Assembly: GCA_041946685.1 (NCBI GenBank)
Contig: JBHGAV010000018.1
Location: forward strand, 1-64,000
From: JBHGAV01 sp041946685
GTDB lineage: Bacteria > Acidobacteriota > Terriglobia > Bryobacterales > Bryobacteraceae
Direction of reading: 5' to 3'
Length of the DNA: 64,000 bases
The position numbers and the translations under genes were made by a program. The notes beneath the pieces were generated by a model. The model had not been told where the DNA came from and did not search any database. It was given only the letters and a program-made list of their open reading frames with translations. Positions 19,283 through 27,889 of this stretch are shown one piece after another. Every line of letters begins with the position of its first letter. Position 1 is the first letter of the stretch.

Positions 19283-20623
19283 ATGACGCCGCAGGTTTCC
19301 TCTCCGACGAGTCGCCTGCTCATCGGCCTGGTTGTCACCTTGACCGCGGTCGGCCTGTTCTCTGTGTATGCTCTGCGGCAGATCGACATGCTGAACGATC
19401 TCCAGACCCGTACCATCGATCGCAACCGCAAGGACACGCTTCAGCTCCTGCGCATCCAGAATGACCTCAATTCGCTCGGACTGGCCTTCCGCGACATGCT
19501 GGACGGCGGCGAACCCTATGGTTTGGAGGCATGGCGTGGGCAATTCAAGCGCATCCGCGCCGACCTGGAGAATGCACTCGAACTGGAAGCGCAGTTTGCC
19601 CCAATCCCGCGGGACCCTGGGCGGCAGCAGTACGTGACCAGCACGATGGCCCAGTTCTGGACGTCGGTCGATCAGCTCTTCGCCGCCGCCGAGCGGGACG
19701 AGGGGCAGGCTCGCACGCTGATCCGTACTTCGCTTCAAGCCCAGCAGGCGGCGCTCACGAACACCGTGGCGCGCATGTTGGTCGAAAATAACGAGGTCGA
19801 GCAGCAGGCCTCCGAACGGATTCAGCGCATTTACGACCATGTGGAACGCCAGGTCTACTATTTCCTGGCAGTCGCGCTGCTGACGATCTCGCTCACAACC
19901 CTGTATCTCATCCGCTCTAACCGCCGCATTTTCCGGCGCCTGGAGACGCTCTCGGCGGACCGGAGCGAACTGGCCCGCCGGCTCATCTCGGGGCAGGAGG
20001 AGGTACTTCGGTCCATTTCCCTCGAGCTGCACGATGAGTTCGGCCAGATCCTCACCGCCGTCGGGGCCATGTTGCGGCGAGCCGCGACGCGCCTGCCGGC
20101 CGATTCCCCGTTCCACGAGGACATTCGCGAAATCCGTCAGATCGCGCAGACCACCATCGAAAAGGTCCGGAGTCTCTCGCAGTCTCTTCACCCGTCGGTG
20201 CTCGATGACCGCGGCCTGGAAGAGGCTATCGACTGGTACATATCGGTGTTCGAAAGGCAAACCGGCGTCCCGGTCAGATACGAAAAGACCGGCACCTGCC
20301 CTCCGGTTCCCGGCCGCGTGGCCATCAATGTTTACCGTGTACTGCAGGAGGCTTTGAACAACCTGGCGCGCCACTCCGAATCGCCCGTGGCCGGAGTGCG
20401 GGTGTGTTACTCCCCGGAGCGCCTGCGTCTTGAGGTGGAGGATCAAGGCGTCGGGATATCTGAGAACGACGGCTCGGGAACGCGGCGCGGCACGGGGATT
20501 CTGGCGATGCGCGAGCGGGCGCAGATCTTGGGCGGGTCGCTCGAACTCCTGCGCCCGGCCGGGAAAGGCATGCTGGTCCGGTTGGATGTGCCCTTGACGG
20601 AGGCTGCGGCGCATGAGCGGTGA
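19283..20623 (+). CDS. NarX/DesK-type sensor histidine kinase
   Basis: The kinase has 446 residues. Membrane segment one is about 12-31 and segment two about 191-210. The roughly 160 residues between are helical and probably periplasmic, like a four-helix-bundle sensor. The HisKA_3 H-box LELHDEFGQ gives His250 as the phosphorylation site. An HATPase domain follows, with an N-box region around VLQEALNNLARHS and DQGVGIS. The open frame begins at a TTG ten codons earlier, but ATG 19283 is preferred. It overlaps the response regulator by 11 bases and is divergent from the multiheme cluster, which makes it the likely controller of that cluster. Confidence 0.85.
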   Translation: MTPQVSSPTSRLLIGLVVTLTAVGLFSVYALRQIDMLNDLQTRTIDRNRKDTLQLLRIQNDLNSLGLAFRDMLDGGEPYGLEAWRGQFKRIRADLENALELEAQFAPIPRDPGRQQYVTSTMAQFWTSVDQLFAAAERDEGQARTLIRTSLQAQQAALTNTVARMLVENNEVEQQASERIQRIYDHVERQVYYFLAVALLTISLTTLYLIRSNRRIFRRLETLSADRSELARRLISGQEEVLRSISLELHDEFGQILTAVGAMLRRAATRLPADSPFHEDIREIRQIAQTTIEKVRSLSQSLHPSVLDDRGLEEAIDWYISVFERQTGVPVRYEKTGTCPPVPGRVAINVYRVLQEALNNLARHSESPVAGVRVCYSPERLRLEVEDQGVGISENDGSGTRRGTGILAMRERAQILGGSLELLRPAGKGMLVRLDVPLTEAAAHER

Positions 20624-21239
20624 AATCACGGTGCTCCTTGTGGACGATCACAGCCTGGTCCGCAGGGGGTTCCGGCGCATGATCGAGGACGATACGCAGC
20701 TTCGCGTGGTCGGCGAAGCCGCCGGCGGCGCTGAGGCCGTCGAACTCGCCAGGGCCCTGCGGCCGCAGGTGGTCGTCATGGACATGCATATGCCGGATAT
20801 GGACGGCGTCGCCGCGACCCGTGAGATCCTGGCGGCGCTGCCTGAGACGGCGGTTCTGGTACTGAGCATGTACTCCCAGGAGAACTACGTGCGCAGCGCT
20901 TTCGATGCCGGCGCGCGTGGTTACATCCTCAAGAATGCCATCGAAGTGGACCTGCCGGCCGCAATCAAGGAGGTTGCCGCGGGCAAGTGCGTCCGTGATC
21001 CCGGCCTCGCCACCGCGCTCGCGGCGGACGACGGCCTGAGCCGCCTTACGCAGCGCGAGCGCCAGATACTTCAGCTCATAGCGGAGGGGAATTCGAACAA
21101 GGAAATTGCCGCACTCCTCGGCCTCAGCGTCAACACGGTGGCCGTCCATCGTGCCAACTTGATGGACGCCTTGGGAGTGCACCGCACGGCCGAACTGGTG
21201 CTCTACGCCATCCGGAAAGGGCTGGTGAAAGTCCCGTGA
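20613..21239 (+). CDS. NarL/FixJ-type response regulator
   Basis: A 208-residue protein has a receiver domain with the acidic pair Asp11-Asp12, phospho-acceptor Asp57 in VVVMDMHMP, and a conserved lysine in YILKNA. A LuxR-type helix-turn-helix lies at about 143-205 (LTQRERQILQLIAEG, NKEIAALLGLSVNTV). It should be phosphorylated by the overlapping upstream kinase and bind DNA as a dimer. The closest visible candidate site is the inverted repeat at 19115-19162. Its stop overlaps the start of the next gene (GTGA), so all three are translated together. Confidence 0.9.
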   Translation: MSGEITVLLVDDHSLVRRGFRRMIEDDTQLRVVGEAAGGAEAVELARALRPQVVVMDMHMPDMDGVAATREILAALPETAVLVLSMYSQENYVRSAFDAGARGYILKNAIEVDLPAAIKEVAAGKCVRDPGLATALAADDGLSRLTQRERQILQLIAEGNSNKEIAALLGLSVNTVAVHRANLMDALGVHRTAELVLYAIRKGLVKVP

Positions 21240-22903
21240 ACCGAAGGCGGTTTCTGGCCGGTCTCGCCGCTGCTCCATCCCTTCTGAGGGGTGACGCCGA
21301 TCTCGGCTTCCGGTTCACGGATGTGACCATGCAGGCGGGGGTGCGATTCCAGCACAACAGCGGCGCGTTCGGCAAGAAGTACCTGCCGGAGACGATGGGT
21401 TCCGGCTGCGCGTTCTTTGACTACGACAATGATGGCTGGCAGGACATCCTGTTGGTGAACGGCATGGACTGGCCGCAGCAGAAGAGCCGGCGGACTACGA
21501 TGCGCCTCTACCGCAACAACCGGGACGGCACGTTCACGGACGTAACGCGCGCGGCGGGCCTGGACGTGGAACTCTACGGCATGGGGGTAGCCGCGGGGGA
21601 TTACAACAATGACGGCTTCGTGGATCTCTACATCTCCTGCGTCGGGCAGAGCCGGCTCTTTCAGAACACCGGCAAGGGCTATTTTGTCGATGTCACCGAA
21701 AAAGCGGGCCTGGGAGGAAGGACGGGGTTCAGCAGCGCCGCCGTGTGGTTCGACCTGGATCGGGACGGCTTGCTCGATCTTCTCGTCTGCAATTACGTCA
21801 AGTGGTCGCCCGAAATCGACGTCTTTTGCACCGCCGACGGCAAGCAGAAGGCCTACTGCACGCCCGAGGCGTACCGCGGCGCGACCTGCTGGCTCTTCCG
21901 CAACAAAGGAGACGGCACGTTTGAGGACATCACCGCCAGGAGCGGCATGTTCGATTCCTCCTCCAAGTCGCTCGGCGCCGCCATGTTCGACTACGACAAC
22001 GACGGCTGGACGGACCTGTTCATCGCCAACGACACCGAGCCCAACAAGCTCTACTGCAACCTCCGCGACGGGACGTTCGAAGATGCCGCCGTCCGCGCAG
22101 GGGTGGCCTTCAGCGAGGACGGGCGCGCCCGGGGCGGCATGGGTGTGGACGCCGCCGATCTGGACAACTCCGGCGTCTCCGCCCTTGTGGTTACGAACTT
22201 CGACAACGAGATGGTCGGGCTTTACCGGCCGCAGAAGAAGGGCATGTACGTGGACGAGGCCCCGCGCTCCGCGCTCGGCCGCCTGTCGCGCCGCAGCCTG
22301 GGATTCGGATGCTTCTTCTTTGACGCCGACCTCGACGGGCTCCTCGACCTGCTGGTTGTGAACGGCCATATCGACGACACCTACAGCGTCCGCAACGCAG
22401 CGCAGTATGCCCAGCCGCCGCACCTGTTCATGAACAGGGGACCGGCCGGCTTTGTCGACGTCGCTTCAAGAGCAGGCGGCGGGTTTGGCGAACCTAAGGT
22501 GGGGCGCGGCGCCGCCTTCGCGGATTTCGACCGCGACGGGGACGTGGACGTGCTCATCACGACCAACCACGGGCCGGCGTACCTTTATCGCAACGACCAG
22601 CTTTCCGGCAACAAGAGCGTGCGGTTCAAGCTCCGGGGGACGAAATCGAACCGCGACGCCATTGGCGCGACCGTCAAGATCTTCTGCGGGAGCGAAGGCA
22701 GCCTGCGCATGGTGAAGAGCGGCTCCAGCTATCTCTCGCAATCGGAATTCCCTCTGACGTTCGGCCTGGGCAGGCGCGACACCGTGGATCGTGCCGTTCT
22801 CACCTGGCCGAGCGGACGGGTGGAGGAATTCAAGAACCTGAAGGCAGGACGCACCTATGAGTGCACCGAGGGCAGCGGGATCAAGGACCTGGAACGCTTC
22901 TGA
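21236..22903 (+). CDS. Tat-signal FG-GAP / ASPIC-UnbV (CRTAC1-like) protein
   Basis: A 555-residue protein begins NRRRFLAGLAA, a twin-arginine-type leader. Seven FG-GAP repeats follow (for example DYDNDGWQD, DYNNDGFVD, DLDRDGLLD, DADLDGLLD, DFDRDGDVD); one of them, DLDNSGVSA, has lost acidic residues. An ASPIC/UnbV domain ends the protein (GATVKIFCG, SYLSQSEFPLTFGLG, LTWPSG). It is the same family as the gene at 15256-16902 but not adjacent to it. GTG 21236 overlaps the regulator's TGA. Co-transcription with the two-component pair suggests it is a signal-capturing or structural partner, which is inference. Confidence 0.85.
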   Translation: MNRRRFLAGLAAAPSLLRGDADLGFRFTDVTMQAGVRFQHNSGAFGKKYLPETMGSGCAFFDYDNDGWQDILLVNGMDWPQQKSRRTTMRLYRNNRDGTFTDVTRAAGLDVELYGMGVAAGDYNNDGFVDLYISCVGQSRLFQNTGKGYFVDVTEKAGLGGRTGFSSAAVWFDLDRDGLLDLLVCNYVKWSPEIDVFCTADGKQKAYCTPEAYRGATCWLFRNKGDGTFEDITARSGMFDSSSKSLGAAMFDYDNDGWTDLFIANDTEPNKLYCNLRDGTFEDAAVRAGVAFSEDGRARGGMGVDAADLDNSGVSALVVTNFDNEMVGLYRPQKKGMYVDEAPRSALGRLSRRSLGFGCFFFDADLDGLLDLLVVNGHIDDTYSVRNAAQYAQPPHLFMNRGPAGFVDVASRAGGGFGEPKVGRGAAFADFDRDGDVDVLITTNHGPAYLYRNDQLSGNKSVRFKLRGTKSNRDAIGATVKIFCGSEGSLRMVKSGSSYLSQSEFPLTFGLGRRDTVDRAVLTWPSGRVEEFKNLKAGRTYECTEGSGIKDLERF

Positions 22904-22992
22904 AGCAGAGGCAGGCGACGGGCCGGGATTGTGCTCCCGGTGGAAAGCGGCTGGCTGGCATGGGTCCGCTTGGGGACCGCTACAATGATGGG

Positions 22993-24201
22993 GTGACCCC
23001 GATCCCGGTTGACGAACAGATCACGTACTTGAAGAAAGGCTTCGTGGAAGTAATCCGTGAGGAAGAGCTCCGGGAGCGCATTCTGACGGGCCGTCCGCTC
23101 AAGGTTAAAGTCGGCTTCGATCCTACCGCGCCGGACCTGCACCTCGGCCACACTGTGTTGCTGAGAAAAATGAAGCACTTCGAGGACATGGGGCACAAGG
23201 TCATCTTCGTGATGGGGGACGGTACGGCCCGCATCGGCGACCCCACCGGCCGCAACGTGACGCGGCCGCCTCTGACCCCGGAGGAGATCCTGGAGAACGC
23301 CGCCACATACAAAGCTCAGGTCTTCAAGATCCTCGATCCGGACAGGACCGAGATCCGCTTCAACAGCGAATGGCTGGACGGGCTCGGCTTCGAGAACATG
23401 ATCCGCCTGTGCGCCAAGTACACGGTCGCCCGCCTCCTGGAGCGCGACGATTTCGCCAGGCGTTACAAGGAAGGCATCCCCATCTCTATTCACGAGCTGC
23501 TGTACCCGCTGGCCCAGGCCTACGACTCGGTCGCCCTCAATTGCGACGTGGAGCTCGGCGGCAGCGATCAGAAGTTCAACCTTCTGGTGGGCCGCGAGAT
23601 CCAACGCGACTACGGTCAGTTGCCCCAGATCATCGGCACCACCCCGCTGCTGGAGGGCACCGACGGAGTCAACAAGATGTCCAAGTCCCTCGGCAACTAC
23701 ATCGGGATCACCGAGCCGCCCGAGATGATGTTCGCTAAGCTCATGTCCATCAGCGACGAGCTGATGTTCCGCTACTACGAGCTGCTGACCGACGTCAGCC
23801 TGGCCAGCATCGGCGAGATGCGCAGAAAGGTGGCGGAGGGCAGCCTCCACCCTATGCAGCTCAAGCTTGACTTGGCGCGCTCCATTGTCACCGATTTCCA
23901 CTCGGCCACCGACGCCTGCCGTGCCGCCGACGAGTTCAACCGCGTCGTACGCCAGAAAGAGGTGCCGGCGGATATCCGCACCTCGCCCCTGCCCGAGGGT
24001 GTCCGGCATTCGGGCGGCGTCCGCGTCGATAAGCTGCTGGCCAAGGTGGGCTTGGCGGACTCGGTGACCGACGCCACGCGCAAGCTCAAAGCCGGCGCCG
24101 TCTCCATCAACGGGAGCAAGGTCTCTGAGCTGGTGCTGCCTGAGCCCTCCGGCGAGTGGATCATCCAGGTGGGCAAGAGCTGGCATCGCATCGTCCGCTG
24201 A
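22993..24201 (+). CDS. tyrS: Tyrosyl-tRNA synthetase
   Basis: This 402-residue class I synthetase charges tRNA-Tyr. The HIGH-type motif is HLGH (50-53), preceded by GFDPTAPD. KMSKS is intact at 228-232, and VELGGSDQKFNLL forms the tyrosine/ATP site. An S4 RNA-binding domain covers about 335-400 (VRVDKLLAKVGL). The GTG at 22993 gives a normal N-terminus (TPIPVDEQITYLKKG); ATG 22960 would add 11 residues without homology. It is followed by folP after 7 bases. Confidence 0.93.
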   Translation: MTPIPVDEQITYLKKGFVEVIREEELRERILTGRPLKVKVGFDPTAPDLHLGHTVLLRKMKHFEDMGHKVIFVMGDGTARIGDPTGRNVTRPPLTPEEILENAATYKAQVFKILDPDRTEIRFNSEWLDGLGFENMIRLCAKYTVARLLERDDFARRYKEGIPISIHELLYPLAQAYDSVALNCDVELGGSDQKFNLLVGREIQRDYGQLPQIIGTTPLLEGTDGVNKMSKSLGNYIGITEPPEMMFAKLMSISDELMFRYYELLTDVSLASIGEMRRKVAEGSLHPMQLKLDLARSIVTDFHSATDACRAADEFNRVVRQKEVPADIRTSPLPEGVRHSGGVRVDKLLAKVGLADSVTDATRKLKAGAVSINGSKVSELVLPEPSGEWIIQVGKSWHRIVR

Positions 24202-24208
24202 CATCGCC

Positions 24209-25057
24209 ATGAGCCGCAAACGCTACGAGTGGAAGCTGAAAGGCCGCGTGGTTCAGCTCGGCGACCGCACGGTAATCGTCGGGGTCCTCAATGTCACGCC
24301 CGACTCGTTTTCCGACGGGGCCAGGTTCCTGGACCCGGACCGGGCGTTCGCACGTGCCATTGAAATCGAAGAGCAGGGCGCGGAAGTTGTGGATATCGGC
24401 GCTGAATCCACCCGCCCCGGCGCCAAGCCCGTCTCCGAGGAGGAGGAGTTGCGCCGGCTCGTCCCCGTGCTGAAGCGGCTTCGGGGCAAGCTCTCCATTC
24501 CCATCTCGGTGGACACCTATAAAGCGGCGGTGGCCGAGCGTGCCCTCGAACTCGGCGCTGAGATCATCAACGACCCCAGCGGGCTCACGCTGGACCCACA
24601 GCTCGCGCCCGTGGTGGCGCGCTATGACGCCGGGCTCATCATCAATCATATGCGCGGCAGCCCCCAGACCTGGGCCAAGCTGCCGCCTCTGCCGGACGTG
24701 ATGGGCGCAATCGTTCATGACCTGGACGCCTGCACCCACCGGGCGCGGCGGGCGGGGATCGACCGTTCGCGCATAGTGGTCGACCCGGGTCTCGGCTTTG
24801 GCAAGCGAAAAGAGCAGAACTCCGAGATCCTGGCCCGCCTCAATGAACTGGTCAAGCTCGATTACCCTATTCTGGTCGGGCCCTCGAGAAAGTCATTCCT
24901 CGCGCAAGACAACGAGAAGGGCACCGCTTTTGCCACCGCCGCCGCCGTCTCGGCCGGGATATTGGCCGGGGCCCATCTGGTGCGTGTGCACGATGTTTCC
25001 GAGATGAGAGTGGTCGCAGGCGTGGCCGACGCGGTGGCCGCAGCCAGGAGCGCCTGA
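24209..25057 (+). CDS. folP: Dihydropteroate synthase
   Basis: The 282-residue cytoplasmic TIM-barrel enzyme condenses p-aminobenzoate with dihydropterin pyrophosphate in folate synthesis. Signatures are visible in order: GVLNVTPDSFSDG, DIGAESTRPGA, a VDTYK segment, EIINDPSG, VVDPGLGFGK, and GPSRKSF near the end. Length is normal. It is probably co-transcribed with tyrS. Its stop is one base from the stop of the convergent mutM gene, so there is no room for a separate terminator. Confidence 0.93.
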   Translation: MSRKRYEWKLKGRVVQLGDRTVIVGVLNVTPDSFSDGARFLDPDRAFARAIEIEEQGAEVVDIGAESTRPGAKPVSEEEELRRLVPVLKRLRGKLSIPISVDTYKAAVAERALELGAEIINDPSGLTLDPQLAPVVARYDAGLIINHMRGSPQTWAKLPPLPDVMGAIVHDLDACTHRARRAGIDRSRIVVDPGLGFGKRKEQNSEILARLNELVKLDYPILVGPSRKSFLAQDNEKGTAFATAAAVSAGILAGAHLVRVHDVSEMRVVAGVADAVAAARSA

Positions 25058-25058
25058 G

Positions 25059-25832
25059 TCAGCGCCTCTGGCAGCGCGGGCAGAAGTGGGTCCCCCGCTG
25101 TGCGGCAAGGATTCGGCGTATTCTGGTTCCGCACACCAGGCAAGGTTCGCCCGTTCTCTGGTACACCCGGTGCTCGATCTGGAACCAGCCCCGGTTACCG
25201 TCGGCGTCGACGTAGTCGGAGATGGAGGAGCCGCCCTTGGCCACGGCCTCCGACAGCACCTCCACGATGGCGCCGTGCAGGCGCAACGCGCGCCCCGTTC
25301 TAAGCCGCGCCGCCACAGCCAGCGGATGGATACCGGCGCGAAACAACGCCTCGTCCGCGTAGATGTTGCCCAGCCCTCGCAGGAAGGACTGGTTCAGAAG
25401 CAGCGGCTTGATCCGCCCCTTGCGGCCGACAAGGCGCTGTAGAAACTCGCCGGCCGGAACCGCCAGGGCATCCGGCCCCAGCCCGGCGGGTTCCCGAGGG
25501 ATCCAGCGCACCGAGCCAAACTGCCGCACGTCGTCGAAAAGCACAACGACGCCGTCGTCCAGCTCCAGCGCGGCGCGCGTGTACGGACCCTTGGCGCCGT
25601 TGGCCAGCAGCTTGCCCGTCATGCCCAGGTGAATGGCCAGCAGCCCTTCGTCCAGGTCGAGCAGGATGTACTTGCCGTAGCGGCGGACCCGGTGAATGGT
25701 CTGTCCCTCCGCCTTGCGCACAGATTTTGCCCAGGGCTTGCGGGTGGTGCAACGTACCTTCACGAGCCGGTGGCCCGCCAGGCGCGCGGCCACCGTCCTT
25801 ACTACGGTTTCCACTTCGGGCAGTTCAGGCAT
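25059..25832 (-). CDS. mutM: Formamidopyrimidine-DNA glycosylase
   Basis: The 257-residue base-excision repair enzyme removes oxidised purines such as 8-oxoguanine. The catalytic N-terminus PELPEVETV is intact, including Pro2 and Glu3. A GMTGKLL segment holds the conserved lysine. The helix-two-turn-helix region reads QSFLRGLGNIYADE, and the C-terminal zinc finger has CLVC and CPRC pairs. The open frame continues upstream, but ATG 25832 places the catalytic proline correctly. It is slightly short for the family but complete. Confidence 0.92.
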   Translation of the reverse strand: MPELPEVETVVRTVAARLAGHRLVKVRCTTRKPWAKSVRKAEGQTIHRVRRYGKYILLDLDEGLLAIHLGMTGKLLANGAKGPYTRAALELDDGVVVLFDDVRQFGSVRWIPREPAGLGPDALAVPAGEFLQRLVGRKGRIKPLLLNQSFLRGLGNIYADEALFRAGIHPLAVAARLRTGRALRLHGAIVEVLSEAVAKGGSSISDYVDADGNRGWFQIEHRVYQRTGEPCLVCGTRIRRILAAQRGTHFCPRCQRR

Positions 25833-25877
25833 CGGCTTCGACTCATTGTCGCCGATGTTGCTAGAGTGAATCGAGGT

Positions 25878-26666
25878 ATGCAGCGAGTTCTGGCGGCGCT
25901 GGCGCTTTCCGCGGCGGCCTGGTGTCAGACGGGAAGCGAAGAGAGGAGTGTCGGCCCCTTTGCTCTCGGAGATCGCAGCTTCCAGGCCACCGTGTCGGCA
26001 GAGAGCATTCGAATCGCGGATGGTGAGGGGACGGTTCACTTCGAAAGGAAGCTCCCGGATGGAACCACGGCCGATGTCGCGCCGCTCACCGGCAAGAATG
26101 GCGCCGGCCTTCTCGTGACCTACGAAACGAAGGGGGCCGTGCCACCGACGCGGTCATGGGAGGTGCTGGGAGTCCTCGACGGAAAGCTCACGTCGTTCGG
26201 GCTGCCGATACTCCCTGACGGCGGACTCCAGTCTGGGGCGCCGGGTTGGGACGCCGACTTGCGGGTCGACGTGCTCAACTTCCGCGTCTCGGCCGGCAAC
26301 TTCTTCGTCATCGTGCCGGTCGAGATCAACTGGGAGTCCGGACGGGTGCAGCTCGCCTACATACTGGTCAAGAAGTGCCGCATGGCGGTCGAGGCCGCCC
26401 GGAAGCCGGTGGAAGGCGCCACCACTGTAAGGCTCTTTCCCGGCACGGACGAGGAGGCGGGAGAACCTGCGTCGGTCCAGGTTAGGAAGGACTCCGTAGT
26501 CGAGATGCTGGGATCGGAAGGCCGCGTGATGTGGGAGGAATTCGACGACCGCATCGCCCTGAGCGTCGCCGAGGACGTCTGGTTGAAGGTGCGGATTGAC
26601 GGCAAGGAAGGCTATCTGCACTCGCCCGAGGACTTCGAGGCCATCGGCCTGCCCGAGGCCGACTAG
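25878..26666 (+). CDS. Exported protein with C-terminal SH3-like region
   Basis: A 262-residue protein has a signal peptide, MQRVLAALALSAAAWCQ. The body is beta-rich and was not recognised. The last 75 residues (PVEGATTVRLFPGTDE to VWLKVRIDGKEGYLH) resemble a bacterial SH3-like fold, used by cell-wall or periplasmic proteins. The start at 25878 is supported by the leader; the frame is open upstream only as a shadow of mutM. It is divergent from mutM over 45 bases, and its stop codon shares bases with the convergent ABC permease stop. Confidence 0.7.
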   Translation: MQRVLAALALSAAAWCQTGSEERSVGPFALGDRSFQATVSAESIRIADGEGTVHFERKLPDGTTADVAPLTGKNGAGLLVTYETKGAVPPTRSWEVLGVLDGKLTSFGLPILPDGGLQSGAPGWDADLRVDVLNFRVSAGNFFVIVPVEINWESGRVQLAYILVKKCRMAVEAARKPVEGATTVRLFPGTDEEAGEPASVQVRKDSVVEMLGSEGRVMWEEFDDRIALSVAEDVWLKVRIDGKEGYLHSPEDFEAIGLPEAD

Positions 26667-27889
26667 ATCACATCCACAAAAGTCTTCCGCAGCTTGTAGA
26701 ACCAGGCATGGCCGAGGAAGAAGACCGCGCCCGACACCAGCCACAGCTTCCACATCGGCCCGAAGTCGGGAGCCGTCCCCTCCAACAGAACATTGCGGTA
26801 CCCACGGACCAGCGCCAGAAGAGGGTTCTTGGACAGTACTCCCATCGCCTCGGCGGGCAACGACTCCTCCGGATAGCAGATGGGCGTGAGGAAGAACCAT
26901 AAGGTGAGCAGGAACCCGTTGATCTGGCCGAGGTCGCGAACGTAGACGCCCAGTCCGGCCAGGAACCAGCACAGGCCCAGCGTCAGGAGCACTTGCGGCA
27001 CAATAAGCGCCGGCAGCCAGAGCGCCGACAAGGGAACCGATCCGCGCACCAGCACCAGAATCACCAGGAAGACTGCCAGGGCAAAGGCCTGCGTGACCAG
27101 TCCGGCCGCCGTCAGATTCACGGGCAGCGTTTCCAGCGGGAAAACCAGCCGCTTGACGAAATTGCGGTATTCCATCATTACCATCGGCGCCCGGCCCGCC
27201 GCTTCGCTGAATGGCAACCAGGAGAGCATCCCGGCCAGAAAGTACAACACGAAACCGGAGCGGCTGGGGTCGCCGGCGAAGCGAGTGCGCAGCACCACGC
27301 CGAAGACGAAGAAGTACGTCAGCATCAGCAGCAGCGGATTCAACACCGTCCAGAACAAGCCGCCCATCGAGCCGCGATACCGGCCCAGAATGTCCCTGCG
27401 GACCATCGAGCGGATCAGACTGCGGTTCCGCCAGATGCTCAGTACGGGGTAGGTGAACACGCGGCCGAGCGACCGCAGCAGAATGGCTGCGCGAAGGCCG
27501 CGGGCCGTGGTCACGCGCCAGCCAAGCGGCTTCGCCTCTCCACCTTCCATCACGGCGTCCACCACGAGAAAGGGCCAGCCTTGCTGGTAGAACCAGCCGG
27601 CCTCTTCCCGCATGGGGGAAACGTAGATCCGGTAGCGCCCTGCGGGCTCAGGCAGTTCGACGCCGACTTCCACCTCGGCAAAGCCCCCGCGCGCTACAAC
27701 CTCCCCAGGGACGACCCGCGGCCCATCTTCCACATAGACGTGCGTTTCGGGATCGATGATCTGTGTGCCAAGCCGGAACCCGTCCTCCGCCTTCCAGTCT
27801 TGACCGGAGCGGTTCCCGATCCGAAACCGCGCCTTAAGGAGCCGGCCCGCGGCGGCGAGTTCCACCGAGCCGTACGAGGCGTTCATCAC
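26663..27889 (-). CDS. ABC-2 polysaccharide export permease with N-terminal beta-sandwich domain
   Basis: Of 408 residues, roughly 150-408 form a six-helix ABC-2 permease of the Wzm/TagG/KpsM type. RYRGSMGGLFWTVLNPL and YFFVFGVVL lie at the start of the core, and FFLTPICYPEE near the end. Residues 1-115 form a beta-rich domain (ARFRIGNRSG, then GRYRIYVSPM and GWFYQQGWPF). This resembles carbohydrate-associated domains that occur in surface-glycan loci, for example on Wzt-type ATPases. No ATPase gene is in the window, so the partner is encoded elsewhere. ATG 27889 overlaps the upstream stop. It should export a lipid-linked glycan across the inner membrane. Confidence 0.8.
   Translation of the reverse strand: MMNASYGSVELAAAGRLLKARFRIGNRSGQDWKAEDGFRLGTQIIDPETHVYVEDGPRVVPGEVVARGGFAEVEVGVELPEPAGRYRIYVSPMREEAGWFYQQGWPFLVVDAVMEGGEAKPLGWRVTTARGLRAAILLRSLGRVFTYPVLSIWRNRSLIRSMVRRDILGRYRGSMGGLFWTVLNPLLLMLTYFFVFGVVLRTRFAGDPSRSGFVLYFLAGMLSWLPFSEAAGRAPMVMMEYRNFVKRLVFPLETLPVNLTAAGLVTQAFALAVFLVILVLVRGSVPLSALWLPALIVPQVLLTLGLCWFLAGLGVYVRDLGQINGFLLTLWFFLTPICYPEESLPAEAMGVLSKNPLLALVRGYRNVLLEGTAPDFGPMWKLWLVSGAVFFLGHAWFYKLRKTFVDVI

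Noticed and set aside
22855..24219. Open frame antisense to tyrS
   Set aside because: It mirrors the tyrS codons and lacks a plausible leader or motif.
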